This document shows, piece after piece, positions 1-8,144 of a DNA stretch of 15,932 nucleotides (its first letter is position 1; the number at the start of each line of letters is the position of its first letter). The translations under genes were made by a program, and so were the position numbers. The stretch covers positions 1-15,932 of the forward strand of contig JAEWYV010000135.1 in NCBI GenBank assembly GCA_023458615.1, in the 5' to 3' direction. Origin of the DNA: Bacillota bacterium. Lineage in GTDB: Bacteria > Bacillota > Clostridia > Christensenellales > CAG-138. The notes under the pieces are model-generated. The model was not told the origin of the DNA, did no database searches, and was given only the letters and a program-made list of their open reading frames with translations.

Positions 1-654
1 CCCGGCCCGACGGCAAAGCCGGAGCAGCCGACGGTGATTGTTAACAATGAGGCGGCAATACCCGAGCGCTCGATTGTTGTGAATGGAGCGGGTGAGGTGA
101 TCGCCGCGCCGGACTTTGCGACAATCAGCATCGTTTCAGTGGGAAGCAGCGCAACTTCGGAAGAGGCCGCTGCCAGTTGCGAATTGGTAACCGAGAAGGT
201 CAAGGAGATCGCTTCTGCGCAGGGGGTGCTCTCGAAAAACCTGACGACATCCGGCGTGACCCTCAGCAGCAACACGCGCGAGAGTGACGGCGCGATTACG
301 GGATATGTTGCGCGGGACACCATCACCATTATCGAAAACGACGTAAGCCGCGTGAACGCCATCCTCTCGCCCATCATCGACGCGCGGATTACGGAGAGCT
401 ATGAGGTGACCTACAGCCTGCTTGACGCATCGGCGGCATACACCAGTGCGCTGGCGGCGGCAATGGCGGACGCAAAGGAGAAAGCAGAGGCCATTGCAAC
501 GGCGGGCGGGGTAACACTCGGCGCAATCCTTGCCGTTTCGGAAACGCCGATTGAGAGCCAGCTTGCGGGAGTTGCGTTTAAGAGCAGCTCCATTGCGGTG
601 GATGCGGCGATTACAGTTACCTATCAAATAATGGCGGCACAACCGCAGGGCTGA
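1..654 (+). CDS. SIMPL-domain (DUF541) protein, 5' end outside window
   Basis: The reading frame is open to the left edge and ends at TGA 652-654, so only the C-terminal about 217 residues are visible. The first residues (PGPTAKPEQP) form a proline-rich linker. The SIMPL/DUF541 domain follows: it opens with 'VNGAGEVIAAPDFATISI', continues with the 'GYVARDTITI' strand, and ends with the 'AMADAKEKAEAIATAGGVTLG' type helix and a VSET strand. Family members are usually exported or membrane-anchored (the BP26/YggE group), so an unseen N-terminal signal and linker upstream is likely; that is inference. A GTG at 34 could start a 206-residue form, but there is no convincing ribosome binding site before it and the linker reads straight through. 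The molecular function of SIMPL proteins is poorly known; oxidative-stress and cell-envelope roles have been proposed. The domain call is firm, the cellular role is not. Confidence 0.85.
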   Translation, partial: PGPTAKPEQPTVIVNNEAAIPERSIVVNGAGEVIAAPDFATISIVSVGSSATSEEAAASCELVTEKVKEIASAQGVLSKNLTTSGVTLSSNTRESDGAITGYVARDTITIIENDVSRVNAILSPIIDARITESYEVTYSLLDASAAYTSALAAAMADAKEKAEAIATAGGVTLGAILAVSETPIESQLAGVAFKSSSIAVDAAITVTYQIMAAQPQG

Positions 655-667
655 CACGCAGAACTAC

Positions 668-699
668 AAAAGCGACGGAAGTTGATTCCGTCGCTTTTT
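668..699. terminator. Bidirectional intrinsic terminator between SIMPL gene and radC
   Basis: A perfect 10-bp stem (AGCGACGGAA 671-680 with TTCCGTCGCT 686-695) has a 5-base loop GTTGA. It is flanked by an A run on the left and a T run on the right (695-699), so it works in both directions. It separates two convergent genes ending at 654 (+) and 739 (-). Confidence 0.9.
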
Positions 700-738
700 G
701 CATGATGAGATATAGGGGAGATACGCAATTTATTCGGA

Positions 739-1530
739 TCAATACGGCTCCATGACGCGAAGGAGCGAGCCGGAGCGAGCAGATTGCGACTGAAGCGATT
801 GATAGTCCGACAGCGAAAAGACCTCTGCCTCCGCGCCGGAAACGCCAATGACAGCGCCGGTGGAAAAACTATAGGCGTGTTCGCCACCGACAATGAGATG
901 ATCGAACAACTGCACACCGATGCTTTCCAGCGCGGAACGGACGGATGCGGTTGTATCGATATCTGCCTTCGATGGAGTCGGATCTCCGGAGGGGTGATTA
1001 TGGATGAGCAGGATGCCATGCGCACGCCTGAGCAGCGCAACCTCCGCAATGTTACGCGGATAGATTTGCGCCTCGACCAACGAACCGCCGATGATTCGCT
1101 CGCAGCTCTGCACAGTCTTTTTTGCGTTAAGGCAAACAACGAGCACGGTCTCATAGGTATGAAGCGATAGCTGTGAAACGGCATAGCGCGCAGCCTCAAC
1201 AGGGGAGCTCAAACGAACAGACCCGCGGGCATCCGCCAAACGGTGAAGCCGAAGACGGCGAAACAGATCTCCCTGCATGCGCAGGAACACCGCAGCGCTC
1301 TCGCCAACGCCATCCACCAGCATGAGCTGGGCGATTTCAGCCGTTACCACGCCCTCCAGCGAACCAAACCGCTCCAGCAGCATATGCGCCAGCTCGTTTG
1401 TGTCCTTTCGCGGGATGGCATAGGTCAACAACAGCTCAAGGAACTGATGGTCCAGAAACGCATCGGCCCCATGTGACTTGTATTGTTCGCGAATTCGTTC
1501 GCGATGTCCACTGTGTATGGAATCCGGCAT
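739..1530 (-). CDS. radC: RadC family JAB/MPN+ domain protein
   Basis: A 263-residue RadC (UPF0758) protein. The N-terminal part (about 1-95) carries a helix-hairpin-helix-like segment with 'LMLVDGVGESAA'. The C-terminal part is the JAB/MPN+ metallo-domain with the JAMM motif 'HNHPSGDPTPSKAD', giving the expected zinc ligands H177, H179 and D190. RadC was named for DNA repair, but its real role is unsettled; the metal site suggests a hydrolase. The ATG is preceded on the minus strand by GGGAGG at ideal spacing, and a good promoter lies just upstream. The last about 25 residues (serine- and glutamine-containing, ending MEPY) extend past the usual domain end. The gene is divergent from tilS and stands alone. 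It could be confused only with other JAB proteins, and the HhH-JAB order settles it. Confidence 0.93.
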   Translation of the reverse strand: MPDSIHSGHRERIREQYKSHGADAFLDHQFLELLLTYAIPRKDTNELAHMLLERFGSLEGVVTAEIAQLMLVDGVGESAAVFLRMQGDLFRRLRLHRLADARGSVRLSSPVEAARYAVSQLSLHTYETVLVVCLNAKKTVQSCERIIGGSLVEAQIYPRNIAEVALLRRAHGILLIHNHPSGDPTPSKADIDTTASVRSALESIGVQLFDHLIVGGEHAYSFSTGAVIGVSGAEAEVFSLSDYQSLQSQSARSGSLLRVMEPY

Positions 1531-1556
1531 ATCGGCCTCCCGTTGTTTGCTTTATC

Positions 1557-1585
1557 AGTATAGTGGATTATAAAAATCATGTCAA
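1557..1585 (-). promoter_or_regulatory. Sigma-A promoter of radC
   Basis: Read on the minus strand: -35 TTGACA (1580-1585), 17-base spacer, -10 TATACT (1557-1562). Transcription would start near 1550, leaving a leader of about 20 bases containing the GGGAGG ribosome binding site. Confidence 0.8.
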
Positions 1586-1640
1586 AAGATACCGTATCGT
1601 GAATTGTTTGCGACATGTGCCGGTATTTTGGCCTTTGCTC

Positions 1641-1669
1641 TTGTAAAACGAAATTGATGCGGGTAGAAT
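1641..1669 (+). promoter_or_regulatory. Probable promoter of the tilS-hpt-ftsH operon
   Basis: -35 TTGTAA (1641-1646), 17-base spacer, -10 TAGAAT (1664-1669). The start would fall near 1676, giving a short leader with TCTGGAG (1685-1691) before the GTG at 1701. An alternative pair, TTGATG (1654) and TATATT (1675), has a 15-base spacer and would start transcription on the ribosome binding site, so it is less likely. Confidence 0.5.
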
Positions 1670-1700
1670 AGCACTATATTTCATTCTGGAGACCTATGCG

Positions 1701-3056
1701 GTGTTTTATGAGCAACGGCGGCTGATTGGAGAATCCGAGCTGTCCGCCTGCGGATGTAAACCCGGGGATTTGGTGCTTGTTGCACTCTCGGGCGGAGCAG
1801 ATTCCACCGCGCTTTTGCTCTCCTTCTGCGCATGCAGGGATGAGGGCAAAATTGGCGGACTGTTTGCCGCGCATCTCAACCACGGCATCCGCGGAGAACA
1901 CGCCAATCGCGATCAACGGTTTTGCGAGGCGCTCTGTGCGCGGCTGGACATTCCGTTTGCAACGGAGACCACCGATGTACCATCCTACGCAAAAGCGCAC
2001 GGACAGTCCGCTGAACAAGCGGCACGCGAGTTGCGCTATGAATTTCTGGAGCGTGCAAGGGAGGCTTTTCAAGCGGACGTGATTGCCACCGCACACCACA
2101 GGGACGATCAGGCGGAAACGCTACTGTTGCACCTGATCCGTGGTAGCGGAACCGGTGGACTCGGCGGCATGCAGCCAAGAAACGGGTGCATCATTCGCCC
2201 CATGCTCGGCGCCAGCCGCGCTGAAATACTCGCCTACCTCGACGAGCTGGAAGAACCCTATTGCGAGGACGAGACCAACGCGGAAAGCGATATCCAGCGA
2301 AACCGGATACGCAATGAACTCATACCAATGCTTCGAACGTTTAACCCGAACATCACGGCGGCGCTCAACAAAACCGCTGTTCTCGTCTCAGAAGACGAGA
2401 CATTTCTCAGAGGGTTGTCCGAAGAAGCGGAGCGAGCGATCTCCGATCAAAACGGGCTTCGTAGAAGAGAACTAGCCGCGCTGGCAGGGCCAATTCGCTC
2501 TCGTATTCTGTATCGAAGGCTGATTGCGCTTGACGGAAACGTCAAGCAGTCCGACATCCGGCGCGTGGCGGCACTGGCAACAGCGCAAACGGGCACACGC
2601 ATTGAACTCTCCGGCGGTTATTCTGCATGGACGAGCGCAGAACTTCTTCATATTGGCCGCTATGCTGAGCCGGTGGAGTACGAGGTTCCGTTTGATCCAA
2701 ACGGGGAAACCGCGACGCCTTACGGCGTATTGACAGCACATCGCACGGATCGCTGGCAGAAACCAAAGGATGGATTTGAAGCGTATCTGGATGCCAATGC
2801 GCTACCAAGCGGGTTGGTGGTTCGATCGAGACGCAGCTCAGATCGTTTTTTTCCACTGGGCGCGCTGGGCGAACGGAAGCTTAGCGATGTATTCACCGAC
2901 AGAAAGATACCGAAGGAGGGGCGGGATGTTCCGCTGCTCTGCGCAGGAAATCAGGTTTATTATGCGGCGGGGGTGGGCGTTTCCGAACGCGCGAAGATCA
3001 CCCCGGAGACGCGTGAGATACTCCATATTATATTGAACAGGGGGAACAGGGATTGA
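1701..3056 (+). CDS. tilS: tRNA(Ile)-lysidine synthetase TilS
   Basis: A 451-residue enzyme that uses ATP to attach lysine to C34 of the CAU-anticodon tRNA-Ile, making lysidine so that the tRNA reads AUA. The N-terminal PP-loop ATP pyrophosphatase domain shows 'SGGADS' at residues 30-35, then 'LNHGIRGE', then 'ATAHHRDDQAETLLLHLIRG', all family signatures. The C-terminal TilS domain ('RSRRSSDRFFPLGALGERKLSDVF', up to 'YYAAGVGVSER') is complete, so this is the long form. The start is a GTG, chosen because TCTGGAG lies 9 bases upstream and no other in-frame start is near. It heads the conserved tilS-hpt-ftsH order, and its TGA overlaps the TTG start of hpt. Confidence 0.96.
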   Translation: MFYEQRRLIGESELSACGCKPGDLVLVALSGGADSTALLLSFCACRDEGKIGGLFAAHLNHGIRGEHANRDQRFCEALCARLDIPFATETTDVPSYAKAHGQSAEQAARELRYEFLERAREAFQADVIATAHHRDDQAETLLLHLIRGSGTGGLGGMQPRNGCIIRPMLGASRAEILAYLDELEEPYCEDETNAESDIQRNRIRNELIPMLRTFNPNITAALNKTAVLVSEDETFLRGLSEEAERAISDQNGLRRRELAALAGPIRSRILYRRLIALDGNVKQSDIRRVAALATAQTGTRIELSGGYSAWTSAELLHIGRYAEPVEYEVPFDPNGETATPYGVLTAHRTDRWQKPKDGFEAYLDANALPSGLVVRSRRSSDRFFPLGALGERKLSDVFTDRKIPKEGRDVPLLCAGNQVYYAAGVGVSERAKITPETREILHIILNRGNRD

Positions 3057-3619
3057 ACAGGCTCATCAATCACAACGATATCGCGAAGGTGCTCCTCTCG
3101 GAAGAGGAGATTCAAAAGCGCATTGCGGAACTCGGCGCAGAGCTGCGCCGTGATTATGCAGATGCCGACGGCGAAATCGTGCTCATCTGTATTTTAAAAG
3201 GCGCTGTGATGTTCTTTGCCGATCTCGCGCGCGCAATGGACTTGAACCTGCAGATGGAATTCATGGGCATTTCCAGCTATGGCAACGAGCAAAAGACCAG
3301 CGGGATTGTTCGCATCACGAAGGACATCGATACCTCGATTACCGGAAAGCACGTTATCATCGCCGAGGATATCATGGACAGCGGACTGACGCTCTCGCAC
3401 CTTGCAAAACTGCTGGACAGCCGCAATCCCGCGTCGCTTAAGATCTGCTGCCTGCTGGACAAGCCCTCCCGCAGGGAGACGGATATTTCGCCGGATTACT
3501 GCGGGTTTATCATTCCCAATGAATTCGTGGTCGGGTACGGATTGGACTACAACGGATACCTGCGCAACCTGCCGTATGTCGGCGTACTGAAGCCTTCGGT
3601 TTATAGCGAGGGAGAATAA
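3053..3619 (+). CDS. hpt: Hypoxanthine phosphoribosyltransferase
   Basis: A 188-residue purine salvage enzyme that transfers phosphoribose from PRPP to hypoxanthine (and usually guanine) to give IMP or GMP. Seen: 'CILKGAVMFFADLARAM' (the LKG PPi loop, about 46-62), the PRPP-binding loop 'VIIAEDIMDSGLTL' (101-114), and the C-terminal base-binding segment 'FVVGYGLDYNGYLRNLPYVG'. The start is TTG at 3053, overlapping the tilS stop in TTGA, with a purine-rich GGGGGA/AGGG stretch just upstream; this implies translational coupling. In Bacillus subtilis the same trio occurs, and TilS and HprT are reported to act together as activators of ftsH. Whether that applies here is inference. Confidence 0.95.
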   Translation: MNRLINHNDIAKVLLSEEEIQKRIAELGAELRRDYADADGEIVLICILKGAVMFFADLARAMDLNLQMEFMGISSYGNEQKTSGIVRITKDIDTSITGKHVIIAEDIMDSGLTLSHLAKLLDSRNPASLKICCLLDKPSRRETDISPDYCGFIIPNEFVVGYGLDYNGYLRNLPYVGVLKPSVYSEGE

Positions 3620-3630
3620 CGAATCATCAA

Positions 3631-3692
3631 ATCCGCACTTGCGGATAATACAGATCGGGATGGCATAACTGCCGCCCGAATCGCGCGGCGGC
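3631..3692 (+). other. hpt-ftsH intergenic hairpins
   Basis: Two inverted repeats lie in the 107-base gap before ftsH: ATCCGC-ACTT-GCGGAT (3631-3646), and GCCGCC (3671-3676) with GGCGGC (3687-3692). Neither is followed by a T run, so they are not standard terminators. They might be RNA-processing or stability elements, or chance. Confidence 0.4.
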
Positions 3693-3726
3693 GAACAGAG
3701 CGCCCCCGCAGATGGAGGATAACTAG

Positions 3727-5727
3727 TTGAATAAAAAAGTCATGACCGCCGTGGTCTGGTTGGTACTCTTTGCGGCAATTATTTATATGGTTTCGGAGAT
3801 GAATCCCGCACAGGATACACTGGACAAACTCGACTATAATACCGAGTTTTTGCAGCTTGTTCGCAACACCGAGAGCGGGGATGCAACCGGAAAGACAATC
3901 AAGGCCATTCAGGTGGATCAGCGGGAGGTTTACGGTCTCTACGCGGGCAGTAAATATGAATCCAAAGATTTGCCCAAGCGCGCGGAGTTTTATGTTGTAA
4001 TTCCGAGCGAGGATACGTTCCGCGCCGACATGGCGGCGATTGTATACAGCGCGAACACGGAGAAATTCACGAGTGTCGATCAGGTTTCCAGCGCGGATTA
4101 CGGGTTTCAATATGAATCCAGAATTGTTGAGGAATCATTCTGGTCGATTGTTTTGCCATATCTGCTCATCTTCGGCGCGTTTGGCGTATTCTACTTCTTT
4201 ATGATGCGCGCACAGGGCGGCGGAAAGCAGATGCAGAACTTTGGCAAGTCGCGCGCGCGGATGACGATTGGCGACAAGATGAACGTTACCTTTGCGGACG
4301 TTGCCGGCGCGGACGAGGAGAAGGAAGAACTCAAAGAGATCGTTGAATTCATGCGCGCTCCCGCGCGGTTTAACGCCATCGGTGCGCGTATTCCCAAGGG
4401 CGTATTGCTCGTTGGCCCTCCAGGTACCGGCAAAACGCTGCTGGCAAAGGCAGTCGCCGGCGAGGCGAAGGTGCCGTTTTTCTCCATCTCCGGTTCGGAC
4501 TTTGTGGAGATGTTTGTTGGCGTTGGCGCGTCCCGCGTGCGCGATCTTTTCCAGACCGCAAAGCGGGCGACCCCTGCGGTTGTGTTCATTGACGAAATTG
4601 ACGCGGTTGGACGCCATCGTGGCGCGGGAATGGGCGGCGGACACGATGAGCGCGAACAAACGCTCAACCAATTGTTGGTTGAAATGGACGGTTTTGCACC
4701 CAACGAAGGCATCATTGTGATTGCCGCAACGAACCGCCCGGATATCCTTGATCCCGCGCTGCTGCGTCCGGGTCGCTTTGACCGCCAGATTACGGTCAAT
4801 TACCCCGATGTAAAGGGGCGCGAGGAGATTTTAAAGGTTCACGCGCGCAACAAGCCCATCGGCAAAGAGGTTTCCCTCGCGACGCTGGCGAAACGTACCC
4901 CTGGCTTTACGGGTGCAGATCTTGAGAATGTGCTCAACGAGGCGGCGATTCTTGCCGCGCGCGCCAACCTGAAAGCCATTGGCATGAACGAGCTGGAAGA
5001 GGCGATCACCCGCGTTCAGATGGGCCCGGAGAAGCGTAGCCGCGTCATCACCGAGGCGGACAAGCGCATCACCGCATTCCACGAGGCAGGACATGCCATT
5101 GTGGCTTTGATGCTGCCCGGATGTGATCCGGTACACGAGGTATCCATTGTGCCGCGCGGTATGGCGGCGGGCTACACCATGTCCCTGCCCAAAGAGGACA
5201 TGATGCACGTTACAAAGAATAAGCTCTTGGACACCATTGCCATGTCGCTTGGCGGGCGTGTTGCGGAGCAACTGAAGTTTCACGATGTTTCGACCGGTGC
5301 CTACAGCGATCTCCAGCGTGCAAGCGATATTGCAAAGAAGATGGTCACCGAATACGGCATGAGTGAATCGGTCGGCCCTATGTTCCTCGGCGGGCAGGAA
5401 GAGGTCTTCATCGCCAAGGATTGGGGACATCAGCGGAACTATTCCGAATCCCTTGCAGCTACTGTGGATAACGAAGTGCGCAAGATTTTGGACACACAAT
5501 ATGCCCGCGCCCGCGCGATCATTGGCGAGCATATGGAGGCGCTGGATCGCGTATCCGAAATGCTGATTGAATATGAGCGCGTCTCAGGCGAGGAGTTTGA
5601 GGCGGTGTTCAACGGCACCGATCCCACGGCGATTTTAAAGAAAGCCTCGCCCAAGCGCAGAAAGAAGAAAACGGATGCTCCGGCAGAACCGGCAGTCACG
5701 GGAGAGCCAAACGGCGAACCCGCGTAA
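3727..5727 (+). CDS. ftsH: ATP-dependent zinc metalloprotease FtsH
   Basis: A 666-residue membrane-bound AAA+ protease that extracts and degrades membrane and unstable cytosolic proteins. Order: transmembrane helix 1 (about 5-23), extracytoplasmic domain (about 25-135), transmembrane helix 2 (about 138-160), AAA+ module with Walker A GPPGTGKT (230-237), Walker B VVFIDE (285-290) and the second region of homology with TNRPDILDPALLRPGRFDR, then the M41 peptidase with HEAGH (452-456) and the likely third zinc ligand D528 in 'GAYSDLQ'. The tail is a short basic stretch (KRRKKK) and a Pro/Ala/Glu end. The start is TTG: an in-frame TAG directly precedes it and GGAGG lies 8 bases upstream. It is the last gene of the tilS-hpt-ftsH set; no separate promoter is obvious. 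Confidence 0.97.
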   Translation: MNKKVMTAVVWLVLFAAIIYMVSEMNPAQDTLDKLDYNTEFLQLVRNTESGDATGKTIKAIQVDQREVYGLYAGSKYESKDLPKRAEFYVVIPSEDTFRADMAAIVYSANTEKFTSVDQVSSADYGFQYESRIVEESFWSIVLPYLLIFGAFGVFYFFMMRAQGGGKQMQNFGKSRARMTIGDKMNVTFADVAGADEEKEELKEIVEFMRAPARFNAIGARIPKGVLLVGPPGTGKTLLAKAVAGEAKVPFFSISGSDFVEMFVGVGASRVRDLFQTAKRATPAVVFIDEIDAVGRHRGAGMGGGHDEREQTLNQLLVEMDGFAPNEGIIVIAATNRPDILDPALLRPGRFDRQITVNYPDVKGREEILKVHARNKPIGKEVSLATLAKRTPGFTGADLENVLNEAAILAARANLKAIGMNELEEAITRVQMGPEKRSRVITEADKRITAFHEAGHAIVALMLPGCDPVHEVSIVPRGMAAGYTMSLPKEDMMHVTKNKLLDTIAMSLGGRVAEQLKFHDVSTGAYSDLQRASDIAKKMVTEYGMSESVGPMFLGGQEEVFIAKDWGHQRNYSESLAATVDNEVRKILDTQYARARAIIGEHMEALDRVSEMLIEYERVSGEEFEAVFNGTDPTAILKKASPKRRKKKTDAPAEPAVTGEPNGEPA

Positions 5728-5779
5728 ACGGAACAAGAAAACCTAGCATCCGCACAAAGACGATCGCAATCCCACGATG

Positions 5780-5801
5780 GGGCGGCATGTCCGCCCTATC
5801 T
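5780..5801 (+). terminator. Weak terminator-like hairpin after ftsH
   Basis: GGGCGG (5780-5785) pairs with CCGCCC (5791-5796) across a 5-base loop CATGT. Only a weak TATCTTT follows, so it is a poor terminator and may allow read-through into the PHP gene. Confidence 0.4.
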
Positions 5802-5843
5802 TTATGAAGACACGCAAAAGCGCGCCAAGAACAGGAACAAAGC

Positions 5844-6701
5844 TTGAAGACAAACGAGACACAGCACAGCCCATTTGACCTGCATCTGCACAGCAGCTGC
5901 TCGGACGGCTCTGACACGCCAACCGAAGTAATGCGCGCGGCGGCGGCGCGCGGCATAACTATGCTCGCGCTGACCGACCACGACAACGTAAGCGGCGTAC
6001 CGGAAGCCATGGCGGAAGCCACGCGGATTGGTATACGATTGCTGCCCGCCATTGAGATGGACGCGGAGTGGCCGCACGAGATGCACATACTCGGGCTGGA
6101 CATCGATATAGAAGAAGAGGGTATGCGCGAAGCGCTGGTGCTTGCGCTGTCACGGCGTGGCAGGCGCAATGAGGAGATTGCGGCGCGATTAAAGGCCGCC
6201 GGATGCGACATCACCGCGTATCTGCCACGCGAAATTGGAACCGCGACGCGGCTGAACATCGCTCTTGCGCTGGTCAAGGGCGGCTTTGCTGCGGACACGA
6301 GGGAAGCCTTCGCCAAACTGCTGCGTAAGGGATGTCCCGGCTATTATCAGGTAGAGCGCTTTCCGCCGGAGGAGATCATTCGATTGATTCGAGGCGCAGG
6401 CGGGATTCCCGTATGGGCGCATCCGCTGAATGGGCATCCGGATCCACATAAGCTCGCACCGCAGCTCAAGGCGATGGGACTCATGGGACTCGAGGGATAT
6501 CATCCCTCGTTAAATGAAGGGGATAGCACGGTACTGGTAAGCATCGCCCGGCAGCTGGATCTGATCGTTACCTGCGGAAGCGATTATCACGGGGCACACA
6601 GAGCGGAGGTTCAGCCGGGGCAAACCTGGCGGGATATTCCGGTGCTCAACGAAAGCCGTGCATTCTTTGAAGCACGGCCGATACGAACACTATCCCGTTA
6701 A
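5844..6701 (+). CDS. PHP-domain phosphoesterase (TrpH/YciV type)
   Basis: A 285-residue protein of the polymerase and histidinol phosphatase superfamily. Metal-binding motifs: DLHLHS (H14, H16), D21 in SDGS, LTDHD (D45-H46-D47), E71, H81 in MHILG, then WAHP and the C-terminal GSDYHG. The arrangement matches the TrpH/YciV group, whose studied members are 3',5'-nucleoside bisphosphate phosphatases or 5'-3' exonucleases acting on short RNA (RNase AM). Which activity applies cannot be read from sequence. The start is TTG with CAGGAAC about 7 bases upstream. An ATG at 5804 is in another frame and leads to a stop after about 23 codons. It lies 116 bases after ftsH in the same direction. Confidence 0.85.
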   Translation: MKTNETQHSPFDLHLHSSCSDGSDTPTEVMRAAAARGITMLALTDHDNVSGVPEAMAEATRIGIRLLPAIEMDAEWPHEMHILGLDIDIEEEGMREALVLALSRRGRRNEEIAARLKAAGCDITAYLPREIGTATRLNIALALVKGGFAADTREAFAKLLRKGCPGYYQVERFPPEEIIRLIRGAGGIPVWAHPLNGHPDPHKLAPQLKAMGLMGLEGYHPSLNEGDSTVLVSIARQLDLIVTCGSDYHGAHRAEVQPGQTWRDIPVLNESRAFFEARPIRTLSR

Positions 6702-6702
6702 G

Positions 6703-6731
6703 CTATGCAGATCGTTTGCGGCAAAGCATAG
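6703..6731 (+). other. Inverted repeat after the PHP gene
   Basis: CTATGC (6703-6708) pairs with GCATAG (6726-6731), with an inner TTTG/CAAA stem. No T run follows, so I do not call it a terminator. The rest of the gap to the prs promoter shows nothing else I recognise. Confidence 0.35.
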
Positions 6732-6834
6732 ACCAGCCTAGCCGCCGATAGAAAGAATTGGCACCGTATGTCCGCAAAAGGATGCGTGATTTGCAGAATA
6801 AGCGCACAAATTCGGGCACACCGGCCATATTGTG

Positions 6835-6863
6835 TTGAGAACCATCGCACCCTCTGATATAAT
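6835..6863 (+). promoter_or_regulatory. Extended -10 promoter of the PRPP synthetase gene
   Basis: -35 TTGAGA (6835-6840), 17-base spacer, -10 TATAAT (6858-6863) preceded by TGA, an extended -10 (TGATATAAT). Transcription would start near 6870, which rules out translation from any start at 6832. Confidence 0.88.
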
Positions 6864-6924
6864 GTGGTTGCAGGGAGCGACGGGGACGACGGAACATTAC
6901 GTTTTGGGGAAAGAGGAAAAACAG

Positions 6925-7938
6925 ATGTACACGGGTTCGGGAATTATCAAGATATTTGCCGGAAGCACGGGCAAGACGTTTGCCAAAAAGATGTGCGCCT
7001 ATCTCGGAACACAGCTTGGCGACGCGGAGACCATCAAGTTCAGCGAAGGAAATATCTTCGTGCGCGTCAATGAATCCATCCGCGACAAGGACGTTTACAT
7101 TGTTCAGCCCATCGGCCGCCAGCCGAATGACGAGTTTGTTGAACTGTTGTTCTGGATCGATGCCTTTAAACGAGCCAGCGCAAACTCCGTAACCGCAATT
7201 ATCCCGTATTTTTCCTATGCAAAGGGTGACAAGAAGGACGAGCCTCGCGTTTCCATCCGTGCCAGAGTTTGCGCGGACTGCATCGAGGCGGCAGGCGTCG
7301 ACCGCATCATCACGATGGACCTTCATGCGCCGCAGGTACAGGGATTCTTTAAAAAGCCGGTTGACCACCTTTACGCAAAAGAGCTACTCTGTGAATATAT
7401 TCGCAGGCAGGGCATCGTAAACGAAGATCTAGTGGTTGTTTCTCCGGACGCAGGCTCCGCCAAGCGTGCCAGAGAGTATGCAACCGAACTCAACTGCCCA
7501 GTGGCGATTGGCGATAAGATGCGCTTTGGTCACGACGAAAACGCGAAGGTTCTCGAAGTGATTGGCGACGTTAAGGACAAGAACTGTCTTGTCATCGACG
7601 ACTTTTCCATCTCCGGCGGCACACTGGTGGATGTGAGCTACGCGCTGCGCGACAAGGGCGCAAAGAAGATTTACGCCGCACTTTCGCACAATGTGCTGGG
7701 GGAAGAAGGCGTCAAGAAGATCGACGCAAGTCCGATTGAGTTCCTTGTCTCGACCGACACGCTGGAATGTTCCGCGGCGAGCCTTTCTTCCAAGATTCGC
7801 TTTATCTCCGCAGCGCCGATGTTTGCACAGGCGGTCAAGATCATTCACGACCGCGCGCCGATGAGCACCATGTTTGAGCAGCGTGTGAGCAAACGCCTGC
7901 TGGATATGAGCTTTGCAGAGCAGCAGACACTGCTGTAA
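6925..7938 (+). CDS. prs: Divergent ribose-phosphate pyrophosphokinase (PRPP synthetase)
   Basis: A 337-residue enzyme of the family that makes PRPP from ribose 5-phosphate and ATP, feeding purine, pyrimidine, histidine and tryptophan synthesis and the Hpt reaction. Seen: 'KGDKKDEPRVSIRARV' (ATP-binding region), 'RIITMDLHAPQVQGFFKKPVDHLYA' (containing the catalytic-loop histidine), 'VVSPDAGSAKRAREYA', and the PRPP loop 'CLVIDDFSISGGTLVDV'. Two sites differ from the classical class I enzyme: the flexible-loop KRR becomes KMR, and the usual DDxxDTxGT loop reads DDFSISGGT, closer to plant-type class II enzymes. The start is ATG 6925, with AGAGGA 8 bases before it. An upstream in-frame start at 6832 is rejected because the promoter lies inside it. 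The gene stands alone between its own promoter and terminator. Confidence 0.85.
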   Translation: MYTGSGIIKIFAGSTGKTFAKKMCAYLGTQLGDAETIKFSEGNIFVRVNESIRDKDVYIVQPIGRQPNDEFVELLFWIDAFKRASANSVTAIIPYFSYAKGDKKDEPRVSIRARVCADCIEAAGVDRIITMDLHAPQVQGFFKKPVDHLYAKELLCEYIRRQGIVNEDLVVVSPDAGSAKRAREYATELNCPVAIGDKMRFGHDENAKVLEVIGDVKDKNCLVIDDFSISGGTLVDVSYALRDKGAKKIYAALSHNVLGEEGVKKIDASPIEFLVSTDTLECSAASLSSKIRFISAAPMFAQAVKIIHDRAPMSTMFEQRVSKRLLDMSFAEQQTLL

Positions 7939-7958
7939 TACAACACATAGCGAACCTG

Positions 7959-7993
7959 AAAGGGCGAAGGCTGCTTAGCATCCTTCGCCCTTT
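7959..7993 (+). terminator. Intrinsic terminator of prs
   Basis: A perfect 12-bp stem pairs AAAGGGCGAAGG (7959-7970) with CCTTCGCCCTTT (7982-7993) across an 11-base loop. The T run is short, but the A/T ends of the stem allow use in either direction. Confidence 0.8.
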
Positions 7994-8104
7994 GCTCCAC
8001 CTGAAAATGCACATACAGAATGCACCGATTTCTGTAAACAGCATAAGCGATTTAATATGACAAAAAGAATTTGAAGGGAGCTTACTTTTTCTGAATTATT
8101 TTTA

Positions 8105-8133
8105 TTGACAGCGTCTGCATGGTGTGATATTAT
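8105..8133 (+). promoter_or_regulatory. carD promoter P1 (extended -10)
   Basis: -35 TTGACA (8105-8110), 17-base spacer, -10 TATTAT (8128-8133) preceded by TGA. The start would fall near 8140. Confidence 0.85.
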
Positions 8134-8144
8134 ACGAGATTTTG

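Noticed and set aside
5463..5471. TGTGGATAA, a perfect DnaA-box match
   Set aside because: It is a single copy inside the ftsH peptidase coding region, encoding conserved residues, with no neighbouring boxes or AT-rich unwinding element. Best read as chance.
4831..5532. 233-residue open frame antisense to ftsH
   Set aside because: Explained by codon bias of the conserved AAA+/M41 gene; no start signal or recognisable domain.
5804..5875. Small peptide or earlier start for the PHP protein at ATG 5804
   Set aside because: It is in a different frame from the PHP gene, has no Shine-Dalgarno sequence and stops after about 23 codons.
6703..6731. Terminator for the PHP gene
   Set aside because: The inverted repeat has a bulged stem and no T run.
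6832..6924. 31-residue N-terminal extension of the PRPP synthetase
   Set aside because: The -35 and -10 of a near-consensus promoter lie inside it, and ATG 6925 has a good ribosome binding site and fits the family start.
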